A DNA stretch of 64,000 nt from Cenococcum geophilum 1.58 (GCA_001692895.1 KV748303.1:1-64000), one strand, 5' to 3'; counted from the first letter of the stretch, positions 10,500 through 23,225 are shown. A program made the numbers and translations. The notes: generated by a model not told the origin, from the sequence alone.

Positions 10500-12640
10500 T
10501 ACCACCTATAATAAGCTACTATGCCTATATTACGCTCTGGTAAAGTATTACAGGGCTTAAATAAGCTTAAAACTCAAATATCTAAGTATTAGAATAAGGG
10601 CAAAACGTCAATATAGAAGGTGGTATAGCCTTTGGCCGATTAGATCCCCCCTAGTAGCCTACTAAATATTACCTCTTATATTACTACTAAACAGCTTCCT
10701 AATCCCACCCCTATTGCCGAAGGCTCTACTACCTAGCTACCAATTAAAGTTATAAGCTCTAATTCTATAGATTACAACTTAGGAAAGGAAGATGCGCTTA
10801 GTATACAGCTTTGATTAAGCCCTAAATTACCCTCGTTTAATACCCTATATAATATTTATATACTACCTAATTTTAATAAGGAAGATAACTAGGAGCTTCC
10901 TACTAAGGCTAAGGACGATAAGGAAGATAAGGATGAGGTAAAAAAACTTTCTAATTTAAAAAGGAGTAGACCCAAAGTGGTATATAAAGGGGGCGATCCA
11001 CTAAGGAGTTCTGGTAGATTAACTAAAAAGACACTAAAGACAGTCTCTTAATTAAGGCCGTATAGAGCTTCCTAAATAGGAAATTAGAATAAGCATAAAT
11101 CGACGTTAAAAAGGCCGTCAAATGCATTAAAATCAGCCGCTAGGAAAAGTAGGCCCCTAGAGCCTATATCTAATATTAAGGCCTTAAATAATAGTATAAG
11201 AGAGCTTATAAAGACTCCTACTAAGGCTAGCAAGCGTTATAGGAAGGAGCTTAATTCCTCGCCAGCACTAGTCATTACTACCTTTTTAATAAATATTGTT
11301 ATTCTATTTAATAATAAGAAGCTGCTTATATTAAGTTTAGTAAAAAAGTCGGATAACCTGCTATTTAGTTTAATTACGATTAATAAGTAGGAAGAAGTAG
11401 AGAAATACGCTAGATCGCAAGGCTTTAATACGCATTTTATTAAAAGGACGATCTTAATTAAGGCTCTAGATAGCCTAGGTCTTTAAGCAATTAAAACAAC
11501 ATCTAAACGGCCTTATATAATAACGCATAACGACTAGCAAGAAGCCTTAAATATAATTATATATTAGTAGGAGGGCTTAGGAAGGCATAGTACTACTATA
11601 ACAGTTTAATTAGTATACTTCCGATTAGCTATAGGACCAATTAAGAAACTAAATTAAGCCTTAGTGTAGGCTCCGGAGCCTATACCGATAATTACTCCTA
11701 TACTAACAATTACTCCTACGCCTAAATTGCTACCTACTACTACGCCTAAAAAGACAATATACGCAGAGGCCTATATAGAGGCACGGCTTATAAAGGAAGG
11801 AGAGGTTACTAAGTAGATAACATATATGCTTATTACCTAAACTATAGCCTACTATAAGCCCAGGTACAGGAACGTATTAAAGAGGTGCATTAATTAAGCA
11901 GGCGGCTACTAAGAGCTTAATTAATTAGAGCTTTAAGAATAGTATAATATAGTAGTAGCTAGTACCGCTAGCGCTAATAAAGTTCCTATAGAGGTTTTAA
12001 ACGCCATAATAGTTTATATATTAGTTAATGCAAAGAACAGGAAGAAGAAGGGGGGGAGGAAGGAGGTAGAGTAGTAGGAACAGCCACCACCGCCGCTATA
12101 GCCGCAGTATTAACCTTAGTAGAGCCACCCGGCCTTTCCGCCACTACCTTATATATACTACTATTAACCTCTATAGGCTCTATAGGCTCCGTAGGCTCTA
12201 TAGCTAAATTAGTAGTCTTAATTTCCTATACCGCAATTTACTGCTCCTTATAAAAGTAGCCTGATTACTAAGGACCTAGATCTCCTGCCTCTTATTAATT
12301 AATATATAGATTGGCTCTTAATACAGTACCCTAAGTATATTAAGCTTTTTAATGTAGTAAAGGAAGGCTTTATAGAAGAGGTATATACCTAGCAGGCGCT
12401 ATATATAAAGAGGAATAGAGATAACTGCAAGGACACTTTAATTGGTATAGTAGAGAAAAAAGGGACTTAAGCTTTAATATATACGCATATTAATGAGTTT
12501 AAGAAGACGCTTAATACTTAATCTTAGTAAGGGCCCTAATAAGGTACTTAATTTAGGAGGAAGCTGATATAGAATACTAGGTACCTATATAGCGACAATA
12601 TAGGCAGGAGCCCGTGGTGGTATAGTAAAAGCGGAAAGGA
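10500..12640 (+). pseudogene. Unrecognised ORF relic inside the TIR element
   Basis: Read through stops, one plus-strand frame stays coherent for several hundred codons. It shows a stretch with SNALKSAARKSRPLEPISNI (~11,110-11,170), a mixed middle part, a Pro-rich linker with runs of Pro and Tyr (~12,080-12,230) and an acidic/aromatic C-terminal part beginning LINQYIDWLLIQYPKYIKLF context (~12,290-12,350). I recognise no transposase motif, helix-turn-helix or catalytic triad. It may be the passenger protein of a non-autonomous element or a very diverged transposition protein. Stops coincide with likely Gln, Trp and Arg codons. Confidence 0.45.
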
Positions 12641-12825
12641 ACGGCAAAAATGGACCTGCAATACTATATAATTGATAAATATATACTTTTTAGGCAATAT
12701 TTAGGCTTACTAAAGGCTTCGTGGTGGGTCTATATAAGGTAGTCGTTAAATTAGTCAAATTCGATTTTTTTTTTAGTGGGGCGCTAAGCCCCTAATTTTT
12801 TTAAACACTTTTGTAAGCGAGAATA

Positions 12826-13003
12826 AGCGAAAATCGGGGTCTACAAAACCTGCGTAAGTTGTAATTTTGGCAATTTGCTACAAATATATAGATTGGGTAG
12901 GCGCGTATATAGGTAGCCTATATGTTTATAGCAAATTGCTGCAAATCGCCGCAAATTGCCAAAATTGCAACTTACGCAGGTTTTGCAGACCCCGATTTTC
13001 GTT
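12826..13003. mobile_element. 178-bp MITE inserted in a TIR, TA duplication
   Basis: A foldback element with arms of about 53 bp beginning agcgaaaatcggggtct. TA lies at 12,824-12,825 and 13,004-13,005. Removing the MITE plus one TA makes the broken right TIR of the host element align base for base with its left TIR (ttgtt.TAttctcgcttac), which proves the insertion site. It has no coding capacity. Confidence 0.9.
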
Positions 13004-13032
13004 TATAACAACGCGCCTAAAAAAAAAATCCT

Positions 13033-13458
13033 TATAACAGAACCTTATAGCAAGAACTATAGTGGGTCCTATTATTAGGCTAGGTGTATAGGAAATATAA
13101 GTAATAATAGTCGACAAGTAATAATAACTAGTAGAGTGGTTGCCTAATAGATTAACTCTAATTATATTTTAAGAATTACTATAAAGAAGGAACTATCTAG
13201 GTAAGGATTAAGGGTCCTTAAATACACAACCGTACTCCTATAAAATCCTCTTTATACGTAATATACGTCTTATATATAAGGTATATAAGTTCCTTTTATT
13301 CCTCTTATTTAATATATAGCATATTATATAACCTTAGTTACTATTCCTTATTATATAGTTCTACCGGTTTTATCCTAGACCGTATTTAAATTAACTAACT
13401 AGCTTTTTCTAACTCCTCTCCTAGTAGTTATAATATTGTACTTAAAGCGTCCGTAATA
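13033..13458 (-). repeat. 3' LTR of Gypsy A copy 1
   Basis: 426 bp. Colinear with the LTRs at 20,546-20,971 and, inverted, 53,143-53,568 and 60,691-61,116. Differences are mainly C/T and G/A transitions. Confidence 0.95.
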
Positions 13459-16400
13459 CTATCTCCCTCCTCTTTATCTTTATTCTTAAAGATTTAAAAT
13501 ATCTCTAAGTTATTTACTAGAGGTATAATATCCGTTTAATTAATTTAGTTAATATTATTACTTATTATACCTAAAGCAATTTCTTCTTTATACGCCCAAT
13601 GTTATACTCGCACTATTGCTGCAATACTATCTCTTAGTAAGATTATGCTATCTCTATATTCTTATTATTTAAAAGAGGAATTAGTTTATATTACGTTAGC
13701 GAACCCATTTTTATAATAACTGTCCTCTTACTTAGAGTACACTAAAGTAAATATTCGTTTGTTTTATAACGTTTACTTTACTTTTAATACTAAATATATG
13801 CGACCTATTACTCTTAATAGTCGTCTAGTTCCCTAATTAATTTATCTTAGGGTTTTATATTTAATCTACTACTATATAGCTAAATAGTAAACTATTTTAA
13901 GCCCTTATTAAATTGGAATGTTCTTATAATGCGGAATAAAAGGCCCTAAATACTTATATCGCGGCGTCTACTTATCTACTTCGTCTTAAGAAGGTATATA
14001 AAAAGGTTTGTTTTAAGGAGTGAAAGCTTATAGAATAAGGTTTGTAGGAACTTAGTAATAAAAAAACGGATTTTCCTCTAATAGAGAAGGAAATAGATCT
14101 AAGTAGTTTGGCAATTACTCTTCTTAAGTCCCCCTTAGGTAACTTATTCTTTAGCAATCCTTCTTTATTAATACTACCTAACCTAATTTCTTCTAATACT
14201 CCTATACCTTTCCTATAGCATTTTTTAAAATTTCTAGTAGCTCCTAGGTAGTCTTAGTATAGCCTATCTACTTAACCTTATACTATATTTTATTGTTAAT
14301 ATCCTTATAACTAACGATCTTTAAAACTTACTATTTATCTTCTTTTTATCCTTTATATATATCTGCTTTGTAAACTAGTGGCTTAATATTCCTATATACT
14401 AGCTCTAGTATTATAATATACTATATAGGGTAGATTTTTATCTTAGCTAGTAGATTTAACTTAAATATAATTAGTAAAATCCTTTACGTAATTTTAAAAG
14501 GTCCTAGTTTAATATAGTCTAACTTCTTACTTAGTTATCGGCTCTTAAAATTTTTATATAGTAGCTATACTTTATCTCCTTCCTTAAGATCTAGTCCCTT
14601 AGATCTCTTAGCATTATAGTACTTTTTTATTCTCTTTTATACTTTCTTTACTAATTCTATAAGGTCTATATAAAGATTTATTAATATCTTTATTCTTTCT
14701 TTAGCTATACTACTTATTTTCTTCACTTATTATAATAATAATAATATTCTTAGCTTATATCTATAATTTGCTTTAAATAGTAATATACCTATTCCTTCTT
14801 AAGGTGTTATATTATATATAAACTATATAATTAGTAATAGCGATACCTAATTATTCTATACGTAATTAATATAGTGCCTTAGATACTATTCTAGTATTTA
14901 ATTTAGTCTTTCTATTTAACCGTCTATCTGCAGATAATATATAGTAGAAGTTACTACTTAAACTCCTTACTCTACTAAGAATACCTTTTAAAATACTACT
15001 ATAAATCTTAGATCTCTATCCGATATAATCTTACTTAATGCTCTATATCTTATAAATACTTCTTTAATATAAATTCTAGCGACATCTTCCGCTAAGATTT
15101 CTTCTATATACGCTATAAAGTATCCTTACTTTATAAGCTTGTCTACTATTACTAAGATTATATTATAATCTTATCCGGTAATAGAATCTCTTAACTTTAG
15201 TAACTTTATAATAAAGTCCCATAATATAACCTCCTATAGTCTCTTTAGTATTTTAATAAGTTATAGCCCTCTATATAGTTTATACCTTATTAGTTTATTC
15301 CTCTAGTAATTTAGACACTCCTTAATGACCTTTTTAGCTATTCTTTAGATTTTGTTAATAATATACTCTTCCTAGAGTCTTAATACTAAGCCTATAGCTC
15401 CGTTATATCCTTAAGTTAATCCCTTATAAAACTCTTCTATAAACTACTCTATTATACTTCTTAGGATATACTTTACTTCTTAATTCTTGTATATATCTAT
15501 CTATAGATCTTCTAGCTATATTTCTAAAATTCTCTATACCTAAAAGCTTTTTAGTATCTTATAGACTTTCTCTAGTTCGTTATTTTCCTAAGTTACTATA
15601 ATTTTTGGATAATTATACCTAATTAATCTATCTATATCTTTTTATAGTAAAGCCCCTAATAGCTTTTTATTATTTTATAGTTTAGCCTTNTAACTTAGAG
15701 NATCTNCTTANATNTTGTNTATACCCTTANTATACTAAATNTTAAAATNGTATTCTNTAAGNATCTCTNCCTATNTAACCTATCTTTAGTTAAGTTCCTT
15801 TATTATTAAGAATCCTGTTAGGTTCTTATAATCTGTTTTAACTATAAATAGTTTTTTTATACCTTATAAGAATGCTCTCTATTTCTTTAATACTGTAATT
15901 ATACCTAATAACTCTTTATTATAGATGTTATAGTTTAACTCTAGTAGTATTATCTTTTAACTATAGTATGCTACTAGGTGCTATCTATCTTAATATTTCT
16001 GTATAAAGTATGCCCCTAGTATATAGTTTAATGCGTCCGTCTTTATAACCGTTTTTAGTCTTAGTTAATAGATTCTAAGAACTAGCTCCTAGGTAAATAA
16101 CTCTTTAACTTTTTTAAAGAGTTCCCTTTATTCCTCTCCCTATGCCTATAGTTCTTCTTTCTTTATTAATAGCGTAAATGGCTTAATATCCTTTAACTAC
16201 TGCGCTATAAACCTTCTATAGTAATTGCAAAACCCTAAAAACAATCTTAATTATATAACGTTCTCTAGTTCCTACCAATTTACTATAGCCTTAATCTTTT
16301 TTAAATCTATACTAAGTTAGCCTAATTTAATAATAAATTTAATAAAATCGGTCTTCCTAGTAAAGAACTCGCATTTTTTAATTACTACTAGCATCTATTC

Positions 16401-19400
16401 TTCTTATAGTCTCTTTAAAACCTATTTAATATATTCTCCGTATTCTTCCTTAGTTATTAAGTAGATAATAATATTGTTAAGGTATACCATAATAAATTTA
16501 TCTAAGTGTTCTCCTAATATATTGTTAATACGCTTCTAAAACGTTGCTAGTGTATTTATAAGCCCAAATTGTATAACTAATAGTTTATATAGTCCTTCCT
16601 TTAACCTAAAGGCTGCCTTCTATTTATCGCCTTCCTTAATCCTAATCTAATAGTACGCCTATTTTAGATCTATCTTCGTAAAGATTTACGCATTACTTAT
16701 TCTATCTTAGATTTCGCTAATTAAGGGTAAAGGATACCTATCCTTTCTAGTAATGCTGTTTAACTATCTATAGTTAATACACAGCCTTAGCTTGCTATTT
16801 TTCTTTAGTATAAATAGTACTGGATATTCTACTAATAACTGCGATAGTCTAATATATTCCTTTTATAGATTTTCCTAAATAAACTCTTTTAGTGCTCTAC
16901 CTTCCTTTTTAGTAAGCTTATAGATTAGAAAGAACCTTAGACTTATTCCTAGTTTTAATTCTATTTTATAGTCCTATACTATATACTTTAATAGCTTTTT
17001 ACTTTCTAGTGACTATAGTTTCTTGCCGTACTTATAGTATCTCTTTAGTATATAACTTAAGCCTCGCTTAGTCTCCTTATATATTGCTCCAACTTAATAC
17101 TATACCAACTTAGCTTATTATCGCATTTTGCGGCGTTAAGTATCTCTAATATTGACTTAACTTATAATCTAATCAATCCTTAGATTATATTTCTATAACT
17201 AAGGCATTCCTAATACTACCTTATCCCGTCCTAATAGTAGGATATTAAAAGATATCTTAATTTATCTTCCTTTAATAGTTAACTAAATAGGTCCTATTTT
17301 AAGATTAATAATCCCTCCTCTATAGGCTATTAGATCTCCTAAAATTATAACTAATAGGTAAGGTTCCTCCTTCTATCTATAAGGTAGTCCTATTCTTTTA
17401 ACTATTGCTAGTAAGATATAGTTTTTTATTACTCTACTATCTATTAGCGCTTTAAACTACTAATCTTACTAATTAACTTATAAATTTAGGTATTGTCCTT
17501 AAATTCCTTTAAGGGTCTAAGGTTTTACTACTAGCTCCCTCTAGTCCCGTAGGCCTCTACTTTTCCTAACTATTAGCTGCTTAATCCTTATATATTTAGC
17601 TTACTCTTTAGCTAATACCTAGTTTGCTTCTTATCTTTAATATACTATAGACACGTATTCTCTAGGCATTCCCACTACTATTATCTATTTAAGCATTCTT
17701 CCGTAAGGAATCTTTCTAGTTAAAGTGCTAAACTTCCTTCCTCTTAGACCTCTGCTGGATGCTATCTATATATATATTTGGCATTCCTATACTATTACTT
17801 ATCTATTATCTAGTATATCCTTATAGGGTATTTCCGATTCTTTTTCTTTGGATTCTTATGCATGTTATATATATCGTCCACGTATATAATCTATAATAGC
17901 GTATAGTGCGCTAGGTGCTTTAGGTTAACTCTTAACTTATCTTTATCCTTAAGTTTAAACCTTTATTATACTAATCTAAACGTTATAACTTTATTTATAG
18001 GTACTAAAATGCGTCTTTTGCTTCTCTAGTCCTCTAATCATTTCTCTAAATCCTTTAACATTATAATTAAGGCTCCTTTAATATGTGTTATAGCCTCCTC
18101 TATAATCAGGTGGTTCTAAATAACTTTCTTATCTAACTATATATAGAAATCTTCCCACTTATCGTTATGCCTTTGCCTATACCACTTTTAGTATAGCTAC
18201 TAGAGTATATTCGGCTTATCTATAAGGAAGTATCTTCTTATTACTATATTATAATAGCCCTTTATATATTGTTCCTTAAACCTAGTTAGGATTTCTAAAT
18301 CCTCTTTATTTTTTAGTTTAGTAAGCCACTTAACTTTTAGTATACCTGCCCTAGGCCTATTAATGATTCTTTATACTAGTGCTCTATCCTTTATACGTCC
18401 TAATATACTAGATCTCTTATCTAGTTTCTATTCTTACTATATAATAATTCTTTACCTAAATTCTTCTATAGTTTTCTTTAGTTTATATCTTATGCTTAGA
18501 TCCTTAAAGTCTTTATACTTCTTAATCTTAGTATTAACTTTTTAATCTTTAGTCTAAACACTATATTTTACTAGTAAATCTTTTAGGTTTATATATTCGT
18601 CTCCTAGTCTAATTGCTATTTATACTACAGATTCTCTAATCTATAAAAAAGCTCCTTGCCTCTTATTTATAGGTGTCTTAATTTATACCCCGAATTCTTA
18701 ACCCTTTTAGATTCTCAATCCTAAGCTTACTTCTATCTTAAGCTTTACTCTAGCCTTAGTTTAACTAGGCTTACTTAGTGTTCTTATCTCGTCTTAAGAG
18801 TCTTAAATCTTACTTATCTTGTTTTAAGAATCTTATACCTTTAGGAAACTTTATCCTAAGCTTATTTATATATTACTAAACTAAGCTATTACTCTACTCT
18901 ATTAGTTATCGTCCGTTATAGGTCCTTAAGCTTACCTTATTTCGTCTTAAGAATCTTAGTTATCTCTTATCTTATTTTAAGAATCTTAAGCCTTTAGCCT
19001 TTTGCCTTTATTAAGTACTAAAGTAGTTTGCTGTCCTACTTCTCTTATATCTTACGAAGCGATAGATATTATATTTAGTGGGGTCTTAATTCCTACTAAT
19101 ATTCCCTATTTTATAGTAGAATTATCCTCTACCTTTTTTATAATATCTTTAAGGTCTATATACTTCTAGTAAGCCGCCCTTATCGCCTTATTATTACGGA
19201 ATGTTTCGCCTACGTTAAATTTATTATCCTTAATATCCGATTTATAAACTAGTTCGTTAGTTCCTCTATATCCTATAAGTGCTGGCTCCTATAGCTAATA
19301 GCTTACGCTATACTTAGCGTCTTTATAAATTTGGTATGCGTTATTATAATAAAACGCAAAACTTTTAATTAAATATTCTTTTATTCCTTATAGCGTATTA

Positions 19401-20545
19401 TTATTTCTCTATACGTATATATTGTCTACTATTAATCTAGTTCCCTTTATTATATAGTACTTCTAACCATCTTTATAATCCCTCGCGAAATGACCCTATT
19501 TCCCGTAATTTATATAAGCTCTCTCTCTAAACTATTACTTTTGCTATAAAGTTTGCCTAAACGTCTTCTATTACTAAGATCCCTAGTTTAGCCTTTACTT
19601 CTTAGACCTTTAATTACTTAATTCTTATCCCCTAGGTTTTCATGGTTTCTTACTTTATCTCTTATAGGCTTCTTTAGTACTACTTAGGTCTATTAGCTCT
19701 GCGCCATACTATAGTTTCTAACTTAGCTTTAGTTATTACGTACTCTACGTCTTATATAACTGTAGAACTCTATCCTAGCCTTTTTTAGCCTATTTCCTTT
19801 AGTAGATCTAATTGTTAATCTTAATTACTTAATCTATTAGTTCCCTTAGGGTATCCGCATCTTCTATTAGGATAATCACGTCCTAGACTTTAGCCTTAAG
19901 TCCCTGTTTATACTATGCTATAAGCGCCCTATTATTCCACTTAACTTATATTATATACTTAATTACTAAGGTTTGTTACGTAATGTCTTGGAGTTTTCTT
20001 TTTGCTATAGTTACTACCTTTAGGTCTCTAAACATTTATATAAGTCGCTTAATGAATTTATTTTAGCTTAAGAACATAAACCGTACCTCTTAGTTCGTAG
20101 TTATTATTCCGTTTACCTAGATTTCCGTAAGGTAAGGCTTAAACCACTTAAGTACTCTTCCTATTAAAAACAATCCTGCGTATACTATTTAATCTATAGG
20201 TATTACCAGCTTTACTCCCTCTTATACTACCTTAAAGTGCATTTATATAAGGAATCCTTTAAGCTTTAATCTCTTTCCTAAGTATCTTTTAATTAATAGT
20301 AACTTAACCTTTACTGCGCCTATCCCGTTAATTCTATTTTCTAACGTTATATTATTTTCTATTAACTAGTTAACTATCTCTTATAACTGTCTAACCGTTA
20401 TAGGTTACTATAAGTTAGTGTCTGCTATATTGGTGTCGTTACCTAACCTTAAAGTAGTTACTGCCGTTAATAGCGTTATGGTAGCTGCTTTTAGTGGCAT
20501 ATTATCTAACTTACTATTATTAATACTATAACTAGGTAGTAATTA
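13459..20545 (-). pseudogene. Gypsy A gag-pol relic, copy 1
   Basis: On the minus strand the reverse transcriptase core is clear between about 16,860 and 16,430: KLRLCINYR, RYPLPLISEI, FTKIDLK, AAFRLKEGLYKLLV and VYLNNIII. The last is the YxDD box with both Asp changed to Asn. Around 14,200-14,310 a chromodomain-like segment follows the integrase, placing the family with chromoviruses, whose chromodomains steer integration to heterochromatin. Ambiguous N bases cluster at 15,690-15,773. There are stops throughout, so no product is possible. Confidence 0.88.
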
Positions 20546-20971
20546 TATAATAGAACCTTATAGTAAAAACTACGGTGGGTCCTGTTATTAAGCTAGGTGT
20601 ATAGGAAATATAAGTAATAATAGTTGATAAGTAATAATAACTGGTAGAGTGGTTGCCTAATAGATTAACTCTAATTATATTTTAAGAATCACTATAAAGA
20701 AGGAACTATTTAGGTAAGGACTAAGGGTCCTTAAATACACAACCGTACTCCTATAAAATCCTCTTTATACGTAATATATATCTTATATATAAGGTACGTA
20801 AGTTCCTTTTATTCCTTTCGTTTAATATATAGTATGTTATATAACCTTAGTTACCATTCCTCGTTATATAGTTTTACTAGTTCCATTCTAGACCGTGCCT
20901 AAATTAACCAACTAGCTTCTTCTAACTCCTCTCCTAGTAGTTATAACATCGTACTTAAAGCGTCTGTAATA
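20546..20971 (-). repeat. 5' LTR of Gypsy A copy 1
   Basis: 426 bp, ending on the plus strand with gcgtctgtaata, followed directly by the ATCCT target duplication. Confidence 0.95.
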
Positions 20972-20980
20972 ATCCTGATA

Positions 20981-22050
20981 AAAATAGTATAAAGTTAGAA
21001 AAAGAGGAACCCTAGGGGAAGACTCCTTTCTAGGGTTAGGGGAAATTAATATATTATATATTAATCTAGGTCGGCTAGTTAGTAGAAAAAGCTACACTAT
21101 CCCTTATACTTTATTCTGTAATAAATATTAAGTTTTAACCTCTACTTTAACTAACTTAAGAGCAAATACCTTTACCCTAATTAATATAAAGTGCGCTATA
21201 AAACTAGCTAACTTTTTAAATATGCCTTTAGAAGAACTGCCTAAGCTAATTCTTATTTATAGGTATAACGGATAAGTAGAACTACCTATTATAACTATAT
21301 TGCGGATTTACCTTTATATTAACGGATAAAGGTAATATAACATCCCCTTTCTTATTACGGACCTAGGAAGCTATAATATAATCTTAAAAAGAAAATGGCT
21401 AGCCTATTTAGGCTTATAGCTAGATATACGAAGTAGACGGCTTATTTAGCCTAAAACCCTACCCCTAACTCCTTTATAAAAGAAATTAGCATTATAATAA
21501 AAAATCTTATATAGCCCTAGGTTAATACTATTTACTAGGCCGATGCTATATATAGGAACTAGGCCTTTAAGAAAGATATATAGCTTAATCCATAACAGAT
21601 TTATATACTATACCGCCCCTAGACTACCTATATTACGCTACCCACATTAAAGACCTAAAAAGTTAATAATAACCTAAAAAAGCCCCCTATAGAGAGCTTA
21701 GGCCCTATATAGCTATAAAGAACAGTAAGGAATATTAAATATTATACTAAACTAATAGACTAAAGGGATAACTTACGGAAGATAGAATAGGAGCTAAAAA
21801 AGATTATAAATCCTAAACCGCAAAATATAGTTTAGTAAACGGCTATAAGAAAACCTATAGACCTTCTACTAGTTAATATCTACTATTATTAGATAATTTA
21901 TATTTTCTATAGTATAGAATATATATAAGTTATATATACGGGTTACGTACGGAGGTGCGTTTTAAAAGTCTTTACCGCTAAGAAAATTAACCGCTTACCG
22001 CTAAGGCAGAAAACTATAATTCTGCTAGCAGAATCCTGCTACTAGAATCC
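20981..22050 (+). pseudogene. Gypsy B protease region (continuation of the gag at 5.6-6.9 kb)
   Basis: With the 14-kb insert removed, this region continues the gag frame without a shift. It encodes the retropepsin-like protease: the active-site region reads NLRANTFTLI at about 21,145-21,180, where D-S-G-A-N-T-F is expected. The second half reads YNIPFLITDLGSYNIILKRK at about 21,318-21,385, normally ending in LG(R)KWL. D-to-N, S-to-L and G-to-R changes are each single C-to-T or G-to-A events. Coding similarity fades by about 21,930 and reverse transcriptase does not follow, so this Gypsy B copy is truncated at or before the Tc1-type element. Confidence 0.75.
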
Positions 22051-22060
22051 TACTATATTA

Positions 22061-23225
22061 CTAAGTGTCCTACTAAGTGTTCCCCTACTAGCCCAATTCC
22101 GCAGCTCTTAAGTCTCTTTTAATATTCTAAATAGCTACTAAAAGATTTACTGCTAAACGTTCTATAGGGGGCTATAATTTAGCTATAAGAGCTTAAATTA
22201 TGGCTCTTAGAGCTTATAGAATCTCAGCTACTAAAATTATAAAGATAACACAAATTTCTGAACAAACTATATAAGACATATATCGCCATGTAATTGATTA
22301 AGGCTTTAATCTAAGGTCTTTTCCTCTCGTCCTTAATACCCACGTAGACGATGCTCCTTACCCTAGCCGTCTATCTAAATAAACTAAAGATACTAAGAAC
22401 TTAATACTGGAGAAGGTCCGTTATAATAGATATAGCAGAGAAAAAATATACGCTTATATTGCTGTAGAGGTTAAAGGAGTTAGTGCTCTAACCATATAGC
22501 AAATACTTAAAGCCTCTAGATTAAGGAAGACTAAGCCTATATAAAAGCCTAGATTAATAAAGAAGATAAAGCTTAAGAGGTATAAGTTCTATATAGATTA
22601 CGCTTATTAGAAGTTAAAAAATTAGAAGAATATTATTTAGTTAAATAAGATATCTATTGTCTTAAATTATTACTATAGTAGATATTGAATTTGGCGTGCT
22701 ATAGATAAGCGTTTTATTAAGAGCTGTATACACCCTTACTAAAAAGGCTATTTAGAGTTTATGTTCTAGGGCTGTTTTTTATATAATAAAAAAGGGCCTT
22801 ACTATATCTAGTAGTTAAAGATAACTATAAAGCGGAAGAAAGCTTAGGCTATAATTAATAAGCTAAATAAGGAGCTTAAGCCTTATATATAGGAGGAGTA
22901 GGAGCTTAATATAGGTATTAGATGGATAGGGCTGCGTAATCTTCCTAAACTAAAGCTAGGATAGAAGTTCACTATAGCAACTAGTAAGCTTATACGGAAT
23001 TAGGGCTATAGAGGTATTGATTAGTGGCGATATTAAACATTAATTCTTATACTAAAGCTACTACCTTTTGCTTAAGAGTGCCTTAAGGAGAGGCTTAGTA
23101 CTATTGTCTAGGAGGATAAGGCTCTAGCTTATACCTATTAATATTAATTAACTATATATAACGTATAGAATATCTAATACCTTCTTTAGTATAGCAACTC
23201 TCCTATTATAAGCCTTTTCGGTATT
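22061..23225 (+). mobile_element. Tc1/mariner-type transposon relic, 3' end lost
   Basis: Probable left end after a TA at 22,059-22,060 (ctaagtgtcc...). The transposase relic (about 22,200-23,200) shows a helix-turn-helix linker (DDAPYPSRLSK, ~22,341-22,375; usually R-S-G-R-P-S-K) and LRKTKP at ~22,525. The DDE_3 core follows, with GYLEFMFQGCF at ~22,748-22,780 (normally W-G-C-F) and the QEDKALAYTY run near 23,110 (normally D-x-A-P-S-H). The C-terminal part after the third catalytic region and the right TIR are not found. Confidence 0.75.

Larger units (their letters stand above)
13033..20971 (-). mobile_element. Full-length Ty3/Gypsy chromovirus, family A, copy 1
   Basis: A 7,939-bp LTR retrotransposon in minus orientation with two 426-bp LTRs and a perfect 5-bp target duplication ATCCT (13,028-13,032 and 20,972-20,976). 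Order on the minus strand is gag (about 20,490-19,000), protease, reverse transcriptase (about 16,860-16,430), RNase H, integrase (about 15,350-14,600) and a 3'-terminal chromodomain (about 14,310-14,200). It inserted into the last bases of the right TIR of the element described above. All frames are broken by RIP stops. A second copy lies at 53,143-61,116. Confidence 0.93.
6891..20978. mobile_element. 14-kb composite insertion in Gypsy B, flanked by TA
   Basis: The ends are TTAGGAAATTTTTTTTAGG at 6891 and, read inverted, TCAGGATTTTTTTTTTAGG at 20,978. TA flanks both ends (6889-6890 and 20,979-20,980). Deleting the insert and one TA restores a single reading frame from the gag zinc knuckle to the protease of Gypsy B, which fixes both boundaries. 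Inside are simple repeats, a pogo-type element, an unclassified TIR element, a MITE and a full chromovirus. A second left terminus (10,387) pairs far better with the right end, so the outer left segment is either a relative of the inner element or the product of a rearrangement. Confidence 0.75.
10387..20978 (+). mobile_element. Unclassified TIR element (~2.5 kb of own DNA) split by a MITE and a Gypsy
   Basis: The left TIR (10,387-10,495) pairs over about 108 bp with the right TIR. The right TIR is broken into 12,746-12,823, 13,006-13,032 and 20,977-20,978 by two later insertions. The TIR starts T(T/C)AGGATTTTTTTTTTAGG and includes TTCTCGCTTACAAAAGTG. TA flanks both outer ends (10,385-10,386; 20,979-20,980). 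The TA duplication suggests the Tc1-mariner/pogo group, but the only internal coding relic does not look like a DDE transposase. Confidence 0.75.
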
